From assembly GCF_000191885.1 (NCBI RefSeq), contig NZ_AEWI01000005.1, positions 1 to 64,000 on the forward strand: a stretch of 64,000 nucleotides of DNA, written 5' to 3'. A program made the translations under genes and the position numbers. The notes beneath the pieces were generated by a model. It worked only from the letters and a program-made list of their open reading frames with translations, was not told the DNA's origin and did not search any database. Origin of the DNA: Anaerophaga thermohalophila DSM 12881 (GTDB taxonomy: Bacteria; Bacteroidota; Bacteroidia; Bacteroidales; Marinilabiliaceae). Below are positions 18,024 through 27,340 of this stretch, piece after piece (within the stretch, counting starts at the first letter, position 1; each line of letters opens with the position of its first letter).

Positions 18024-18326
18024 TTCTTTCCTGATATCAGTTTTAAACAGGTTAGGGAATTTTTACAAAATAATTAACTTTGAACTCCATATCCGATATC
18101 AAATCTTAACAGATAATTGGATTTTTTAGTGACAGCCCGAGTTCTTTTATAAATAACTGATATACAAATTTTAATTAAAAAAGGGCAGAAGTATAAAGTT
18201 AAGGTAAAAGGGAGGATAGAGTGGAGAATTGTTAGATGAAAAATGTCAGGATGGAAATTCTTAAAATATAAACAATTGATTTTAATCCTTTTGCAAGAGT
18301 TTAGTTGCAACTGAAAAAGTAATCTT

Positions 18327-19508
18327 ATGCATATTGTTGAAGTAAAATCAGATAAGGAAAAACGGCAATTTCTCGATGTCGTTGATAAAATCTATAAAAA
18401 TGACGACGCTTATATTCGTCCTTTGGATATCATGATCGAAGAGGTATTTGATCCTGAAGTCAACGATTTTTTTCAACATGGCAAAGCGGTTCGTTTCCTT
18501 CTCATGGACGATGATAATAAGCCGATAGGACGAGTTGCTGCCTTTATCAATGAAAAAAAGGCCTACGGGTTTCAGCAGCCCACTGGCGGGATGGGCTTTT
18601 TTGAATGCATTAATGATAAGGATGCAGCTTTTATGCTTTTTGATGCGGCCAAAAACTGGTTATCGGAAAGCGGCATGGAAGCCATGGACGGCCCGATCAA
18701 TTTCGGAGAGAATGACAGTTTCTGGGGGCTTCTGATTGAAGGGTTTACCCCGCCGGCTTTTGGTATGCAATATAATCCGCCCTACTATAAAGATTTTTTT
18801 GAATCGTATGGATTTGAGAATTATTTCGAGCAGGTAACCAATCGTCTGGACCTGCAAAAACCATTTCCTGAAAGATTCTGGAAAATAGCCGGATGGGTAG
18901 GACGAAAGCCCGGTTATCATTTTCATCACTTTACCTGGCAGGAGAGTGAAAAGTTCATTCAGGATTTTATTGAGATATATAATGATGCCTGGCGGTTTCA
19001 TGAGAATTTTACCCCCATGAAAGCCGATACGCTTCGTAAATCTCTGAACGAGGCTAAAGATTTTATGGACGAAGAACTGATATGGTTTGCTTACTATGAA
19101 GATACCCCCATCGGATTTTTCGTCCAGTTCCCGGATGTCAATCAGATATTGAAGCACTTTCACGGGGAAATGAACTTTATTAATAAGCTAAGGTTTGTTT
19201 ATCTGAAATGGAGGAAAGTAATGACGCGAACCAGGGTTGTGATTATGGGCATCCGACCGCGTTGGCAGAGAAATGGTATTGAATCGGGGATATTCTGGCA
19301 TCTGCAGAAAGCGGTCGATAAAAAGCCATGGATCAAAGAGATGGAGCTTTCGTGGGTGGGGGATTTTAATCCCAAAATGCGCGCGCTTCATGATTCAGTG
19401 GGGGCAGAATTTAGTAAAAGACATATCACCTACAGGTATTTGTTTGATGAAGAAAAGCGCCGTCAGAAGCAAAGAGCTTCGGCTATTCCTCTGGATACAA
19501 AGGAATAG
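18327..19508 (+). CDS. GNAT-superfamily-like protein (double domain)
   Basis: 393 aa. The N-terminal half (1-170) and C-terminal half (200-380) each look like a GNAT fold. VRFLLMDDDNKPIGRVAAFIN and later WFAYYEDTPIGFFVQFPD are typical strands, and VIMGIRPRWQRNGIESGIFW (about 307-326) resembles the acetyl-CoA loop (R-x-x-x-x-G). It is a conserved Bacteroidota type with no assigned substrate. A possible promoter box TAACTTTG is at 18075, 250 nt upstream, and repeats occupy the space before it. No operon partner is evident. Confidence 0.65.
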   Translation: MHIVEVKSDKEKRQFLDVVDKIYKNDDAYIRPLDIMIEEVFDPEVNDFFQHGKAVRFLLMDDDNKPIGRVAAFINEKKAYGFQQPTGGMGFFECINDKDAAFMLFDAAKNWLSESGMEAMDGPINFGENDSFWGLLIEGFTPPAFGMQYNPPYYKDFFESYGFENYFEQVTNRLDLQKPFPERFWKIAGWVGRKPGYHFHHFTWQESEKFIQDFIEIYNDAWRFHENFTPMKADTLRKSLNEAKDFMDEELIWFAYYEDTPIGFFVQFPDVNQILKHFHGEMNFINKLRFVYLKWRKVMTRTRVVIMGIRPRWQRNGIESGIFWHLQKAVDKKPWIKEMELSWVGDFNPKMRALHDSVGAEFSKRHITYRYLFDEEKRRQKQRASAIPLDTKE

Positions 19509-19560
19509 GTAAATTCATGAGATAATCATGCTGTGATATAAAAATTTTTTAAGTAAAAGT

Positions 19561-19592
19561 TTTGGTGATTGTTGACGGAATAATTAATTTTG
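19561..19592 (+). promoter_or_regulatory. rpmE2 promoter
   Basis: TTTG (19561-19564), 20 nt, then TAATTTTG (19585-19592). The predicted leader is about 90 nt. Confidence 0.7.
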
Positions 19593-19686
19593 CAGTCCGT
19601 TTAGAGTGATATAGTGTGGTTGATATTCAACAGCTATTGAAAGTAGTTATTTTTGAAAACGAGGTTTAGAATAAAAATATTTGACA

Positions 19687-19950
19687 ATGAAAAAGGGAAT
19701 TCATCCGGAAAATTATCGCATGGTTGCGTTCAGGGATATGTCCAACGGCGATACTTTTATCACCCGTTCTACCGTTAATACCCGTGAAACGGTTGAAATT
19801 GACGGGACCGAATATCCGTTGGTAAAACTTGAAATTTCAAGTTCATCTCACCCTTTCTATACTGGTAAGATGAAACTTGTTGATACCGCCGGCCGTGTTG
19901 ATAAATTCCGTAATCGCTATAAAAAACATTTGGAAGGGAAGAAAAAGTAG
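19687..19950 (+). CDS. rpmE2: 50S ribosomal protein L31, type B
   Basis: 87 aa from the ATG at 19687 (a TTG at 19681 is less likely). The type B form lacks the zinc-binding CxxC cysteines; this protein has no cysteine at all. Conserved stretches are [28 protein letters not shown] and the basic tail FRNRYKKH. It is a component of the large ribosomal subunit. It is monocistronic, with its own promoter and terminator. Confidence 0.95.
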   Translation: MKKGIHPENYRMVAFRDMSNGDTFITRSTVNTRETVEIDGTEYPLVKLEISSSSHPFYTGKMKLVDTAGRVDKFRNRYKKHLEGKKK

Positions 19951-19974
19951 GTTTTTAGGCTAAAGAAGGTGTTA

Positions 19975-20005
19975 AGCCCTGGGTGTCTTTCCAGGGCTTT
20001 TTTTT
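19975..20005 (+). terminator. Terminator after rpmE2
   Basis: AGCCCTGG / CCAGGGCT stem, 8-nt loop and a run of eight T. Confidence 0.88.
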
Positions 20006-20198
20006 GCTGTAGAATTGGAGCGAAGCATAAATCGTGAACGCCTTATAATTTTTATCTCGTGAACAAAAAAAGTAAAAGCCCGCGCAGCTTGAGCGCAAAA
20101 AGTTAAATGCTTTTTTTGTCGGACAGTAGTGATTACTTTTTATTTTTTTTAGACCGGGCTTTTTTATTGGTATACATATTGCTACCTTAAACAGTATA

Positions 20199-20365
20199 AG
20201 TAATGTCTGTAATAAAGTATCATTTGCTGTGTTACGCTTGCCCCCATAACGCTCATTTACTTAAGTAAACTGCGCTTTGGCGGCTTCGCATGTCTTGCAA
20301 CTGCTACTTTCTGAACAAACACATGATGTGGTATAATTTTTCCCGACTTTATAGACGGGCACTAA
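20199..20365 (-). repeat. Family D element, copy 2
   Basis: About 167 bp in the opposite orientation to the copy at 484. It contains GCTGTGTTACGCTTGCC, ACTTTCTGAACAAACACATG and the right end CGACTTTATAGACGGGCACTAA. The left terminus is degraded. The stretch 20006-20198 before it holds only AT-rich DNA and a loose AAGCCCG/CGGGCTT inverted repeat. Confidence 0.7.
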
Positions 20366-20414
20366 AAAAATATATATATTATCTGCCAAAATGACAGGTG
20401 TTTTAAGCTGTTTT

Positions 20415-20640
20415 ATTCATCAGTATAAAATAAGTCTAAGTTATTGGTATTATGCAACTTATCATACTTTAATTGATGTCAGATTCTTTGCTTCGCTCAG
20501 AATGACAGAGTGCTCAGTGTCATTCTGAGGGGGCACGATGAAAAATCTGTTTCCTGTTTTTGGTTTCTTTGATGATTAGAGGTTAGATGGTGTTATACAT
20601 GTTCTTATTGTGGGAAACCTTGTCATGCTCGTTTTATCAG
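20415..20640 (-). repeat. Family B long-form repeat, inverted copy
   Basis: Read on the minus strand it runs from CTGATAAAACGAGCATGACAA to TTTTATACTGATGAATA. It carries the same palindromic core (AATCTG... and TGTCATTCTGAG) as the copy at 17710. Confidence 0.78.
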
Positions 20641-20759
20641 TTTTCGTCATGAGATGCTCAAATTATGGAATGATACAAATAGCCGCAGACAAATTTTAAG
20701 CAGGAAATAGCAGACCATTTTTAACCCGAATTCTTGCAGGCAAGAACTTAGGATCAGAT

Positions 20760-20767
20760 TAAATTTG
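20760..20767 (+). promoter_or_regulatory. Possible lon -7 promoter element
   Basis: TAAATTTG, 76 nt before the first lon ATG. The nearest TTG upstream is at a loose 23-nt spacing. Confidence 0.35.
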
Positions 20768-20842
20768 ATGAGGACGCTTGTATTGTATTTTGCTGGCAGT
20801 TGAGCATCGTAATTTATGAAAGAAGCAGTCTAAATAAAGAGA

Positions 20843-23326
20843 ATGGAGATAAGACCAAATATGGAAGATTTTAAAATATCGATAGATGCATTTGGAATGA
20901 GTGATTTTGCAGATGGTGATTCGGAATTTATTCCCATTATTGGGGATGACATGGAACAGGATACCGATGATACTCCCATCCCTGAAGAATTGCCGATATT
21001 GCCTCTTCGAAATACCATCCTTTTCCCGGGTGTTATTATTCCCATTGCTATAGGTCGCGAAAAGTCGCACCAGCTTATTAAAGATGTAGACCGGGCAAAA
21101 GGGTATTTTGGAGCATTAACACAGGTTGATTATAAGATTGATGATCCGGGCGTTAACGATCTTTACAAAACCGGTTCGGTAGCAAGGATCATCAAGATAC
21201 TTCAAATGCCCGATAATTCCACAACGGTCATAATACAAGGGAAGAAACGCTTTGAATTGGAAGAGATGGTGGACGATGATCCTTATTTCATCGGTCGCAT
21301 CAGGTTGCTCGAGGACAGGGAACCCGAAGGTGACAAAACACGTGAGTTTGAAGCCGTGGTTTCTTCTCTTAAGGATTTGTCCCTAACGTTGATTGGACAA
21401 AGTCCGAATGTACCTCCCGAGGCTTCTTTTGCCATCCGCAATATTGAAAGTCCGGCTTTTCTTATAAATTATGTGTCGTCCAATACCGATATACCTGTTA
21501 AGGAGAAGCAACGCCTTCTGGAGATTCACGACTTGAAAGAACGGGGGATGCGGTTGGTTGAGTTTCTTGTTCGTGAAGTTCAGCTGGTGGAGATTAAGAA
21601 TGACATCCAATCCAAGGTGAAGCAGGATATGGATCAGCAACAACGGGAGTATCTTCTCCAGCAGCAGATGAAAACCATCCAGGATGAGTTGGGCTCAAGT
21701 CCTGTTGAGCAGGAAATTAAAGACCTGGAAAAGCAGGCTTCGGGCAAGAAATGGTCGGATGAGGTGGCAGAATTGTTTCGAAAAGAACTTGAAAAGTTAC
21801 GCCGTTTAAATTCGGCTTCGGGGGAGTATTCCATTCAGTATAATTATCTGCAGACACTGTTGGAACTTCCCTGGAATGAATATACGAGGGATAATTTTGA
21901 CCTGAAACGGGCACAACGTATTCTTGATAGGGATCATTATGGACTGGAGAATGTAAAAGAACGCATTCTTGAACACCTGGCTGTTCTCAAGTTAAAGAAA
22001 GATTTAAAGTCTCCCATCATTTGTCTGTATGGCCCTCCCGGTGTTGGTAAAACGTCTTTGGGCAAATCTGTGGCAGAGGCATTGGGGAGAAGATATGTCA
22101 GAATGTCATTGGGCGGGCTGCATGATGAGGCTGAGATCAGGGGACACCGGAAAACCTATATCGGTGCCATGCCGGGGCGAATTGTTCAGAATATCAGGAA
22201 GGCGGGTTCCGCTAATCCTGTTTTCATTCTTGATGAGATAGATAAGATCAGTAACAGTTTTCATGGCGATCCTGCCTCGGCTTTGCTCGAAGTGTTAGAC
22301 CCGGAGCAGAATAATACATTCCACGACAATTTCCTCGAAGTGGATTTTGATCTGTCGAAAGTGATTTTTATTGCCACTGCTAACACACTGAACTCTATAT
22401 CTCCTCCGTTGCTCGATCGCATGGAATTAATCGATGTCAGTGGCTATGTGTTGGAAGAGAAGATTGAAATTGCCAGGCGACACCTAATACCTCAGCTGAT
22501 CGAGAGTCATGGAATTCCCGGGGGGACTATAACAATACCCAGGCGCACACTGGCCTATATCATTGAGCATTATACCCATGAATCTGGTGTCAGAGATTTG
22601 AATAAAACCCTGGCGCGATTGTTTCGGAAGATTGCACTTAAACTTGCTACTGATGAGCAGGTAAAAAAATCGGTTGCTATTTCAGATGTCAGAGAATATC
22701 TGGGGGTTGAGAAATTTTCGAAAGATACCTGGCAGGATAATAAGTTTGCCGGTGTTGTTACCGGTCTGGCATGGACGGCCGCCGGAGGGGAAATACTGTT
22801 TGTTGAAAGCAGTCTTAGTAAAGGGAAAGGGCAACTCACTCTCACGGGAAATTTGGGGGATGTGATGAAAGAATCGGCCATGCTGGCTCTTGAATATCTC
22901 AAGTCGCATGCCGGCTACCTGGGTGTTGAGGAGTCGGTTTTCAGTGAGCGAAATGTTCATGTTCATGTGCCGGAAGGTGCAATCCCCAAAGACGGGCCTT
23001 CTGCAGGCATTACAATGGTTACTTCGTTGGCGTCATCGTTTACAGGGCGCAAGGTGAAAGCGAGAATCGCCATGACCGGGGAGATAACGCTCAGGGGCAA
23101 AGTGTTGCCCGTAGGAGGCATTAAAGAAAAGATACTGGCGGCCAAACGTGCCGGCATCAATGAGATTATTTTATCAAAAGAGAACAAGAAAGACATTGAT
23201 GAGATTAAACCCATATACATAGAGGGGTTGACTTTTCACTACGTCGAAAATATAAAAGAAGTGCTTGATCTGGCGCTTACCAATGAAACGAGCATGGCTA
23301 AGCCTGTCACAAAAGAACATGTATAA
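20843..23326 (+). CDS. lon: ATP-dependent protease Lon
   Basis: 827 aa; the ATG at 20861 is an equally plausible start. The N-terminal LON substrate-binding domain begins at LPILPLRNTILFPG. The AAA+ module has Walker A GPPGVGKT (about 396-403) and Walker B VFILDEID. The serine-lysine protease domain has PKDGPSAGIT (Ser about 720) and GGIKEKILAAKRAG (Lys about 762). It degrades misfolded and regulatory proteins in the cytoplasm. The last 14 residues (NETSMAKPVTKEHV) and the stop codon are encoded by a family B repeat, so this copy's natural C-terminus has been replaced or extended. Confidence 0.96.
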   Translation: MEIRPNMEDFKISIDAFGMSDFADGDSEFIPIIGDDMEQDTDDTPIPEELPILPLRNTILFPGVIIPIAIGREKSHQLIKDVDRAKGYFGALTQVDYKIDDPGVNDLYKTGSVARIIKILQMPDNSTTVIIQGKKRFELEEMVDDDPYFIGRIRLLEDREPEGDKTREFEAVVSSLKDLSLTLIGQSPNVPPEASFAIRNIESPAFLINYVSSNTDIPVKEKQRLLEIHDLKERGMRLVEFLVREVQLVEIKNDIQSKVKQDMDQQQREYLLQQQMKTIQDELGSSPVEQEIKDLEKQASGKKWSDEVAELFRKELEKLRRLNSASGEYSIQYNYLQTLLELPWNEYTRDNFDLKRAQRILDRDHYGLENVKERILEHLAVLKLKKDLKSPIICLYGPPGVGKTSLGKSVAEALGRRYVRMSLGGLHDEAEIRGHRKTYIGAMPGRIVQNIRKAGSANPVFILDEIDKISNSFHGDPASALLEVLDPEQNNTFHDNFLEVDFDLSKVIFIATANTLNSISPPLLDRMELIDVSGYVLEEKIEIARRHLIPQLIESHGIPGGTITIPRRTLAYIIEHYTHESGVRDLNKTLARLFRKIALKLATDEQVKKSVAISDVREYLGVEKFSKDTWQDNKFAGVVTGLAWTAAGGEILFVESSLSKGKGQLTLTGNLGDVMKESAMLALEYLKSHAGYLGVEESVFSERNVHVHVPEGAIPKDGPSAGITMVTSLASSFTGRKVKARIAMTGEITLRGKVLPVGGIKEKILAAKRAGINEIILSKENKKDIDEIKPIYIEGLTFHYVENIKEVLDLALTNETSMAKPVTKEHV

Positions 23327-23383
23327 AACTTACATGCGAGTTCCATTCGACCAATAACTTCTACTAACTTTATACGGATGAAA
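23282..23383 (+). repeat. Family B short repeat overlapping the lon 3' end
   Basis: It runs from AATGAAACGAGCATGGCTAA to TTTATACGGATGAAA. The first 45 bases are read as lon codons; the element's ATGTATAA supplies the stop. Confidence 0.85.
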
Positions 23384-23471
23384 CGGGCATGGAGTCGTAA
23401 TTTTTCAAATGCCTGAAAGTTCATGTATGTGTCCGGTAGCTGATAAATTCCGGTGCAGGTTAACTGTTTTC

Positions 23472-24260
23472 TTAAGCTTTCTGATTTGACCGCGTTACAA
23501 ACTTTTCCTCGAACGCGTTTATGAGAGCCTGCATTTTAGGAGTAATGCGAGCCAGCGCCCGCCGTGTTATCGATTTGGGTATGTGACCGAAATATGCTTC
23601 AGCCAATCCGCCGGCGATTGATGCAATGGTATTGCTGGGTCCGCCGATGGAAATAGCCAGACGAATGGCTTCTTCGTAATCGGAAGCTTCCATAAATGCT
23701 GCAAAGGCCGGCTCTACCGGAGATACTTCACTATCGGGGGTTATTTTTTTCGTTTTCCAGTCATTCACTTTCAACGAAAAATCGTAATCAAATGCTTGTC
23801 CGATAAAAGTTTTTATCTCTTTTTTGGTGCCGGCTTCCCTGCACATATAAATAGTTGCTGCTACTGCTTTGGCGGCTTTTATTCGTTCGGGGATATTATG
23901 GGTAATTTTGGTACTTTTTTCGGCCTCGATCAGGGCTTCTTCGACACTTTTGGCGGCAAATCCTATCGGGCTGATCCTTCGTGCGGCACCTTCCCCTTTG
24001 CTTACATAATGTTTCGAATCGTCGGACAAGGCCCACTCAAGAAATTGGGGGCGATAACCTGCTTTCGGAAATTGCCGGACCCACTCTTTCAGGGTTTTTT
24101 CATAATCTTTATGGTGTAATACTGAATCGGCGGTGGCAAGTGTCAATATGGTATCATCTGTGTATGCCGAAGAAGGTTTGAAAAGCTGAAAATCGGTATC
24201 CGGAGCATTGTCCGAGGTAAATGTGGAACCAATGATGTCGCCGATAATAGCACCTTTCAT
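23472..24260 (-). CDS. ADP-ribosylglycohydrolase-family protein with altered metal site
   Basis: 262 aa. The N-terminal GAIIGDIIGS and the metal-binding TDDT (residues 34-37) mark the DraG/ARH fold, which removes ADP-ribose from proteins or hydrolyses related substrates using two magnesium ions. The second ligand motif, normally GGD(S/T)DT, is GGPSNT here (206-211), so both aspartates are replaced by proline and asparagine. The surrounding IASIAGGLAEAYFG is conserved. Activity may be altered or lost. It stands alone, divergent from the AI-2E-type permease; no ADP-ribosyltransferase is nearby. Confidence 0.85.
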   Translation of the reverse strand: MKGAIIGDIIGSTFTSDNAPDTDFQLFKPSSAYTDDTILTLATADSVLHHKDYEKTLKEWVRQFPKAGYRPQFLEWALSDDSKHYVSKGEGAARRISPIGFAAKSVEEALIEAEKSTKITHNIPERIKAAKAVAATIYMCREAGTKKEIKTFIGQAFDYDFSLKVNDWKTKKITPDSEVSPVEPAFAAFMEASDYEEAIRLAISIGGPSNTIASIAGGLAEAYFGHIPKSITRRALARITPKMQALINAFEEKFVTRSNQKA

Positions 24261-24469
24261 AGTTTAGGTTTTGTACGTTATAATTATTTTAATTTGGCAC
24301 GGCTAATATGATAAGTTTTGCGCTAAAAACAAACTTTTCTTAAAAAATATTGTTCGCTGTTTTTTCATGCCTGTTTGGCTCCAATGGTTTTGTGATGGTT
24401 CGTTGTTCGGTTCTTCCCGGCTTAGGAAAGACCTACGGCATTCGTTGGATGATTTTGTATAGAAATTTG

Positions 24470-24477
24470 TATATTTG
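24470..24477 (+). promoter_or_regulatory. Promoter for the AI-2E-type permease
   Basis: TATATTTG, with a TTG 22 nt upstream. The rest of the 24261-24627 gap shows no repeat or gene. Confidence 0.45.
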
Positions 24478-24627
24478 AGTCATCCTGATATGCTACAGAG
24501 ACAGACATGTTTTCGTGCCGGGCCAAAGCTTATCTGATCAAAAATTTTGATAAATTTTTCTGTTTGCAGCAGTATATTTTGTTAATTGTTATTCTTGCAT
24601 AATCTCATAATTCTGTGATTTGTTGAT

Positions 24628-25731
24628 ATGAAGCTGTTCCTGAAATATCTGTTTTTCATTATAGCCATTTTTGGTGGTTTTTTTCTCTTATGGTATTTCC
24701 GTTCCATTGTTATTTTCGTGTGTGTTTCTGCAATTATTTCCCTGGTTACCAGGCCGTTGTTCGATTCCTATCGACGCATAAAGATTGGAAAGGCACATGT
24801 TGGCAGAACGATATCGGCATTGTTGACGGTTTTGACTTTGTGGGTCTTTATAATCCTGTTCTTCAGATTTACTGTTCCTTTGGTAGCTTCAGAGATTCAG
24901 TTTTTCTCAAGAATTGATGTACCGCTTGCATTGGAAAAGGCAGGAAGATTGCTCTCCGATATTTTTGCGCCGTTGAGGAATTCAGAATTTGGCCGAACTA
25001 TTTTGGATGGCATGGAAGCCCAGTTTGAAGAAGCTTTTCTGACATTCCTGGATTTTGAACAGGTTCGTCAGTTTTTTACCTCCATTGCTCAATTTTTTGG
25101 AGGTGTCTTTATTGCTGCTTTTTCTATTACCTTTATTACCTTCTTTTTTCTGAAAGAAGAAGGGTTACTTATCGGTGGTATTTTGCTTTTTGTTCCCCAA
25201 AAGCATGAAGCAGGTATCAGGCATGCACTGTTGTCCATCAGGTATCTGCTAAGGCGGTATTTTCTTGGAATACTTATTCAGACAACACTGGTCGGGACCA
25301 TCGTGACTACCGGTTTTTCCATACTGGATGTCGGATTTAATCACGCTGTAACAATCGGCATTATCAGTGGTTTAATGAATATCATTCCTTATCTGGGGCC
25401 TCTCATCGGGGCATTTTTTGGCATTAGTGTCGGAACCCTTGTTTATTTACAGTTGCCTTTGGAATATTCTTTTCTGTCATTTTTTGGTGGTATGATTCTG
25501 GTTTATGTTATTGTTCAGTTGATGGACAATATGTTGTTTCAGCCCCTCATTTTTTCTAACAGTGTGAAGGCGCATCCGTTGGAAATCTTTATCGTTATCC
25601 TGAGTGCGGGGTATCTGGCGGGAATTTTGGGAATGTTTTTTGCCATTCCCGTTTACACAATAATTCGCGTCATTGCACGGGAATTTTTTGACCAGTATGA
25701 GGTGGTTCAAAAACTGACAGGCCGGATGTAA
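24628..25731 (+). CDS. AI-2E family (PerM/UPF0118) membrane protein
   Basis: 367 aa with about seven or eight membrane segments. The family pattern is visible: an N-terminal hairpin of helices, an extracytoplasmic region (about 85-150), and a C-terminal bundle with LMNIIPYLGPLIGAFFG (about 252-268) and a conserved PVYTIIRV end. Members export signalling molecules or act as sodium/proton antiporters, so the substrate is open. It converges with the SPOR gene, 12 nt apart. Confidence 0.85.
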   Translation: MKLFLKYLFFIIAIFGGFFLLWYFRSIVIFVCVSAIISLVTRPLFDSYRRIKIGKAHVGRTISALLTVLTLWVFIILFFRFTVPLVASEIQFFSRIDVPLALEKAGRLLSDIFAPLRNSEFGRTILDGMEAQFEEAFLTFLDFEQVRQFFTSIAQFFGGVFIAAFSITFITFFFLKEEGLLIGGILLFVPQKHEAGIRHALLSIRYLLRRYFLGILIQTTLVGTIVTTGFSILDVGFNHAVTIGIISGLMNIIPYLGPLIGAFFGISVGTLVYLQLPLEYSFLSFFGGMILVYVIVQLMDNMLFQPLIFSNSVKAHPLEIFIVILSAGYLAGILGMFFAIPVYTIIRVIAREFFDQYEVVQKLTGRM

Positions 25732-25743
25732 CCGGTTTAAGAT

Positions 25744-26376
25744 TTAGTCTTTTTTTCGTTGCTGAATGGCTTCCTGTATGTTAATTCTTTTCCCGTTTTT
25801 GATGGCTGTGATATAGGCTTGTTCAAATCCTATGGTTTTTACTATATCCCTGAATTCAACAGCTGCCTCGTAAGTGGGTAAAATGCCAAGTGTGAACTGA
25901 TTCAGCCCTCCGTATTCCACCTGATGAAGCGAAACCATATAATTTTTGAATTTGCTCATATTTATGTTCGTGTATGCCCCGACCTGGACACTGAAAAAAA
26001 TTCCGTCATCGGGAACGTTGAAGCGAATGGTATCCGTTCCCGGCGAGACAATGTTCAATTGCTCTATTATTAAAGAGTCTTTTTTTTCTGTAATTGAGTC
26101 ACGCTTTTTTTGTTCCGGTTGGCCGAGCTTCTGAGCAAGTGTTTGTTCGTTTTTCGCGTAAGTTTCTTCCTGTTTTTTTGGGGAGGTACCCCAAATTGCG
26201 ATATATGCAAAAGACAATAAGAGGAGGGTGGTTAATATGGCCAAAGCGTTTCTCATTTTTTTGAGCATACGGGATTTTCTGAAGTCCTCTTTTTTTAAAC
26301 GGACAAGTTCCTTTTCCAATGCTTCACGTCTGGTTTCTTCTTTCCAGCGGTTAAATGCTTTTTCGTGGTCGGTCAT
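25744..26376 (-). CDS. SPOR-domain inner-membrane protein
   Basis: 210 aa. A charged cytoplasmic N-terminus (1-40, coiled-coil-like) leads to one membrane helix (about 44-66, ALAILTTLLLLSFAYIAIWG). A linker and a C-terminal SPOR-like domain follow (about 126-200, beginning GIFFSVQVGAYTNI). SPOR domains bind denuded peptidoglycan glycan strands at division or remodelling sites. A family A repeat lies 46 nt upstream, and no standard promoter is visible between. Confidence 0.7.
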   Translation of the reverse strand: MTDHEKAFNRWKEETRREALEKELVRLKKEDFRKSRMLKKMRNALAILTTLLLLSFAYIAIWGTSPKKQEETYAKNEQTLAQKLGQPEQKKRDSITEKKDSLIIEQLNIVSPGTDTIRFNVPDDGIFFSVQVGAYTNINMSKFKNYMVSLHQVEYGGLNQFTLGILPTYEAAVEFRDIVKTIGFEQAYITAIKNGKRINIQEAIQQRKKD

Positions 26377-26421
26377 CTGATTTTATTTTTCGGGTTATTC
26401 GGGGTACTCGTTTTATATTAC

Positions 26422-26564
26422 TGAGCCCAGTCTAAAAAGCATCTTTGTTGCCAAACTCGTTGTTGTTTTAAATTTTTGCATCCTCATTAACAACAAGTTA
26501 ACTCCGGTACAAAAATTTAAAACGCCTCGATTTTGACAAAAATATGCTTTTTATACTGCACTCA
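26422..26564 (-). repeat. Family A MITE-like element, copy 2
   Basis: 143 bp, running from TGAGCCCAGTCTAAAAAGC to TTTTTATACTGCACTCA. No target duplication is recognisable. It lies between the Nudix gene and the SPOR gene. Confidence 0.85.
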
Positions 26565-26663
26565 TCAATGCCTTGTTTAAATGTTAACAGACTATAAATA
26601 AGTTAATTATTATCATAGATTATAGGATTTGTCTGTTGAAATCCGGTATCTCAAATTAATTTA

Positions 26664-26722
26664 ATCTAACAATCTAACATCTAACAATCTAACAATCTAA
26701 CATCTAACAATCTAACAATCTA
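26664..26722. repeat. Short tandem repeat (ATCTAACA units)
   Basis: Units of TCTAACAA and TCTAACA alternate for about 59 bp and run into the 3' end of the Nudix gene, supplying its last codons. Related sequence is at 49796-49850, and a looser TCTAATGA version is at 54086-54116. Confidence 0.8.
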
Positions 26723-27333
26723 TTTAAAGATGTTTCAATCACTTCCCTCACAGAAGGAAATGCATTTCTGACAAATTTATCAATGTTTTGGAGATTGACC
26801 CATTCGACAGCGGTTATATCTTCTTCTTTCTGAGGAGAAGGATTTTTATTGCCGTTGTAAATCATTTCGAACCACATGGTTTCTTTCAGTATTGGCACTT
26901 CATCAATATAGTAAATATGGAATGTGGATATGAGCGGCCTTTTGATACGGAGGCTTTCAATATTACATTCTTCCTGAACTTCTCTTATAGCCGCTGCCTC
27001 AAATGTTTCATCGGGCTCGACTTTTCCTTTGGGCAGGTCGTTTCGTCCGCGACGAGTAATTCCCAGAAAGGCGTCTCTCGCAGGATTCCAGACCAATCCG
27101 CCGGCTGCAGGAAGGTTCTTATAGCACTTCCTGACCCGTTGGAGCAATTCAAATTCATTGTAGTGATATATGAAAGCTTCTTTGCGTTTTTCATTGTTTT
27201 CAAAATCCCTGAGAAATTTTTTCAGTTCCCCGTCACTTCCCAACTTATGGATGGCTCCGAAATCAGGGGTGAGAACAGAATCAATATGTTTCGTTAAAAA
27301 GAGGGCTCTGTCTTTGAAAAATATCTTGTACAT
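26704..27333 (-). CDS. Nudix hydrolase
   Basis: 209 aa. The Nudix box GKVEPDETFEAAAIREVQEE (starting about residue 100) has the full GX5EX7REUXEE pattern, which binds magnesium and cleaves nucleoside diphosphate-linked substrates. The preceding segment GGLVWNPARDAFLGITRRGRND is the usual strand. The N-terminal 75 residues are outside the domain. The C-terminal NRLLDC is encoded by the tandem repeat. Its start codon lies inside the -7 box of the divergent pyrE gene. The substrate is not predictable. Confidence 0.88.
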   Translation of the reverse strand: MYKIFFKDRALFLTKHIDSVLTPDFGAIHKLGSDGELKKFLRDFENNEKRKEAFIYHYNEFELLQRVRKCYKNLPAAGGLVWNPARDAFLGITRRGRNDLPKGKVEPDETFEAAAIREVQEECNIESLRIKRPLISTFHIYYIDEVPILKETMWFEMIYNGNKNPSPQKEEDITAVEWVNLQNIDKFVRNAFPSVREVIETSLNRLLDC

Positions 27334-27336
27334 TTG
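27329..27336 (+). promoter_or_regulatory. pyrE -7 promoter element
   Basis: TACATTTG sits only 4 nt before the pyrE ATG. The transcript would have almost no leader, and the element overlaps the Nudix start codon on the other strand. Confidence 0.5.
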
Positions 27337-27340
27337 CGAT

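Noticed and set aside
20006-20198. A small RNA gene between rpmE2 and the family D copy
   Set aside because: There is only a loose AAGCCCG/CGGGCTT inverted repeat with no promoter box at a fitting position.
27170-27340. N-terminal extension of pyrE
   Set aside because: It overlaps the Nudix gene on the other strand and is not PyrE-like; the conserved protein starts at 27341.
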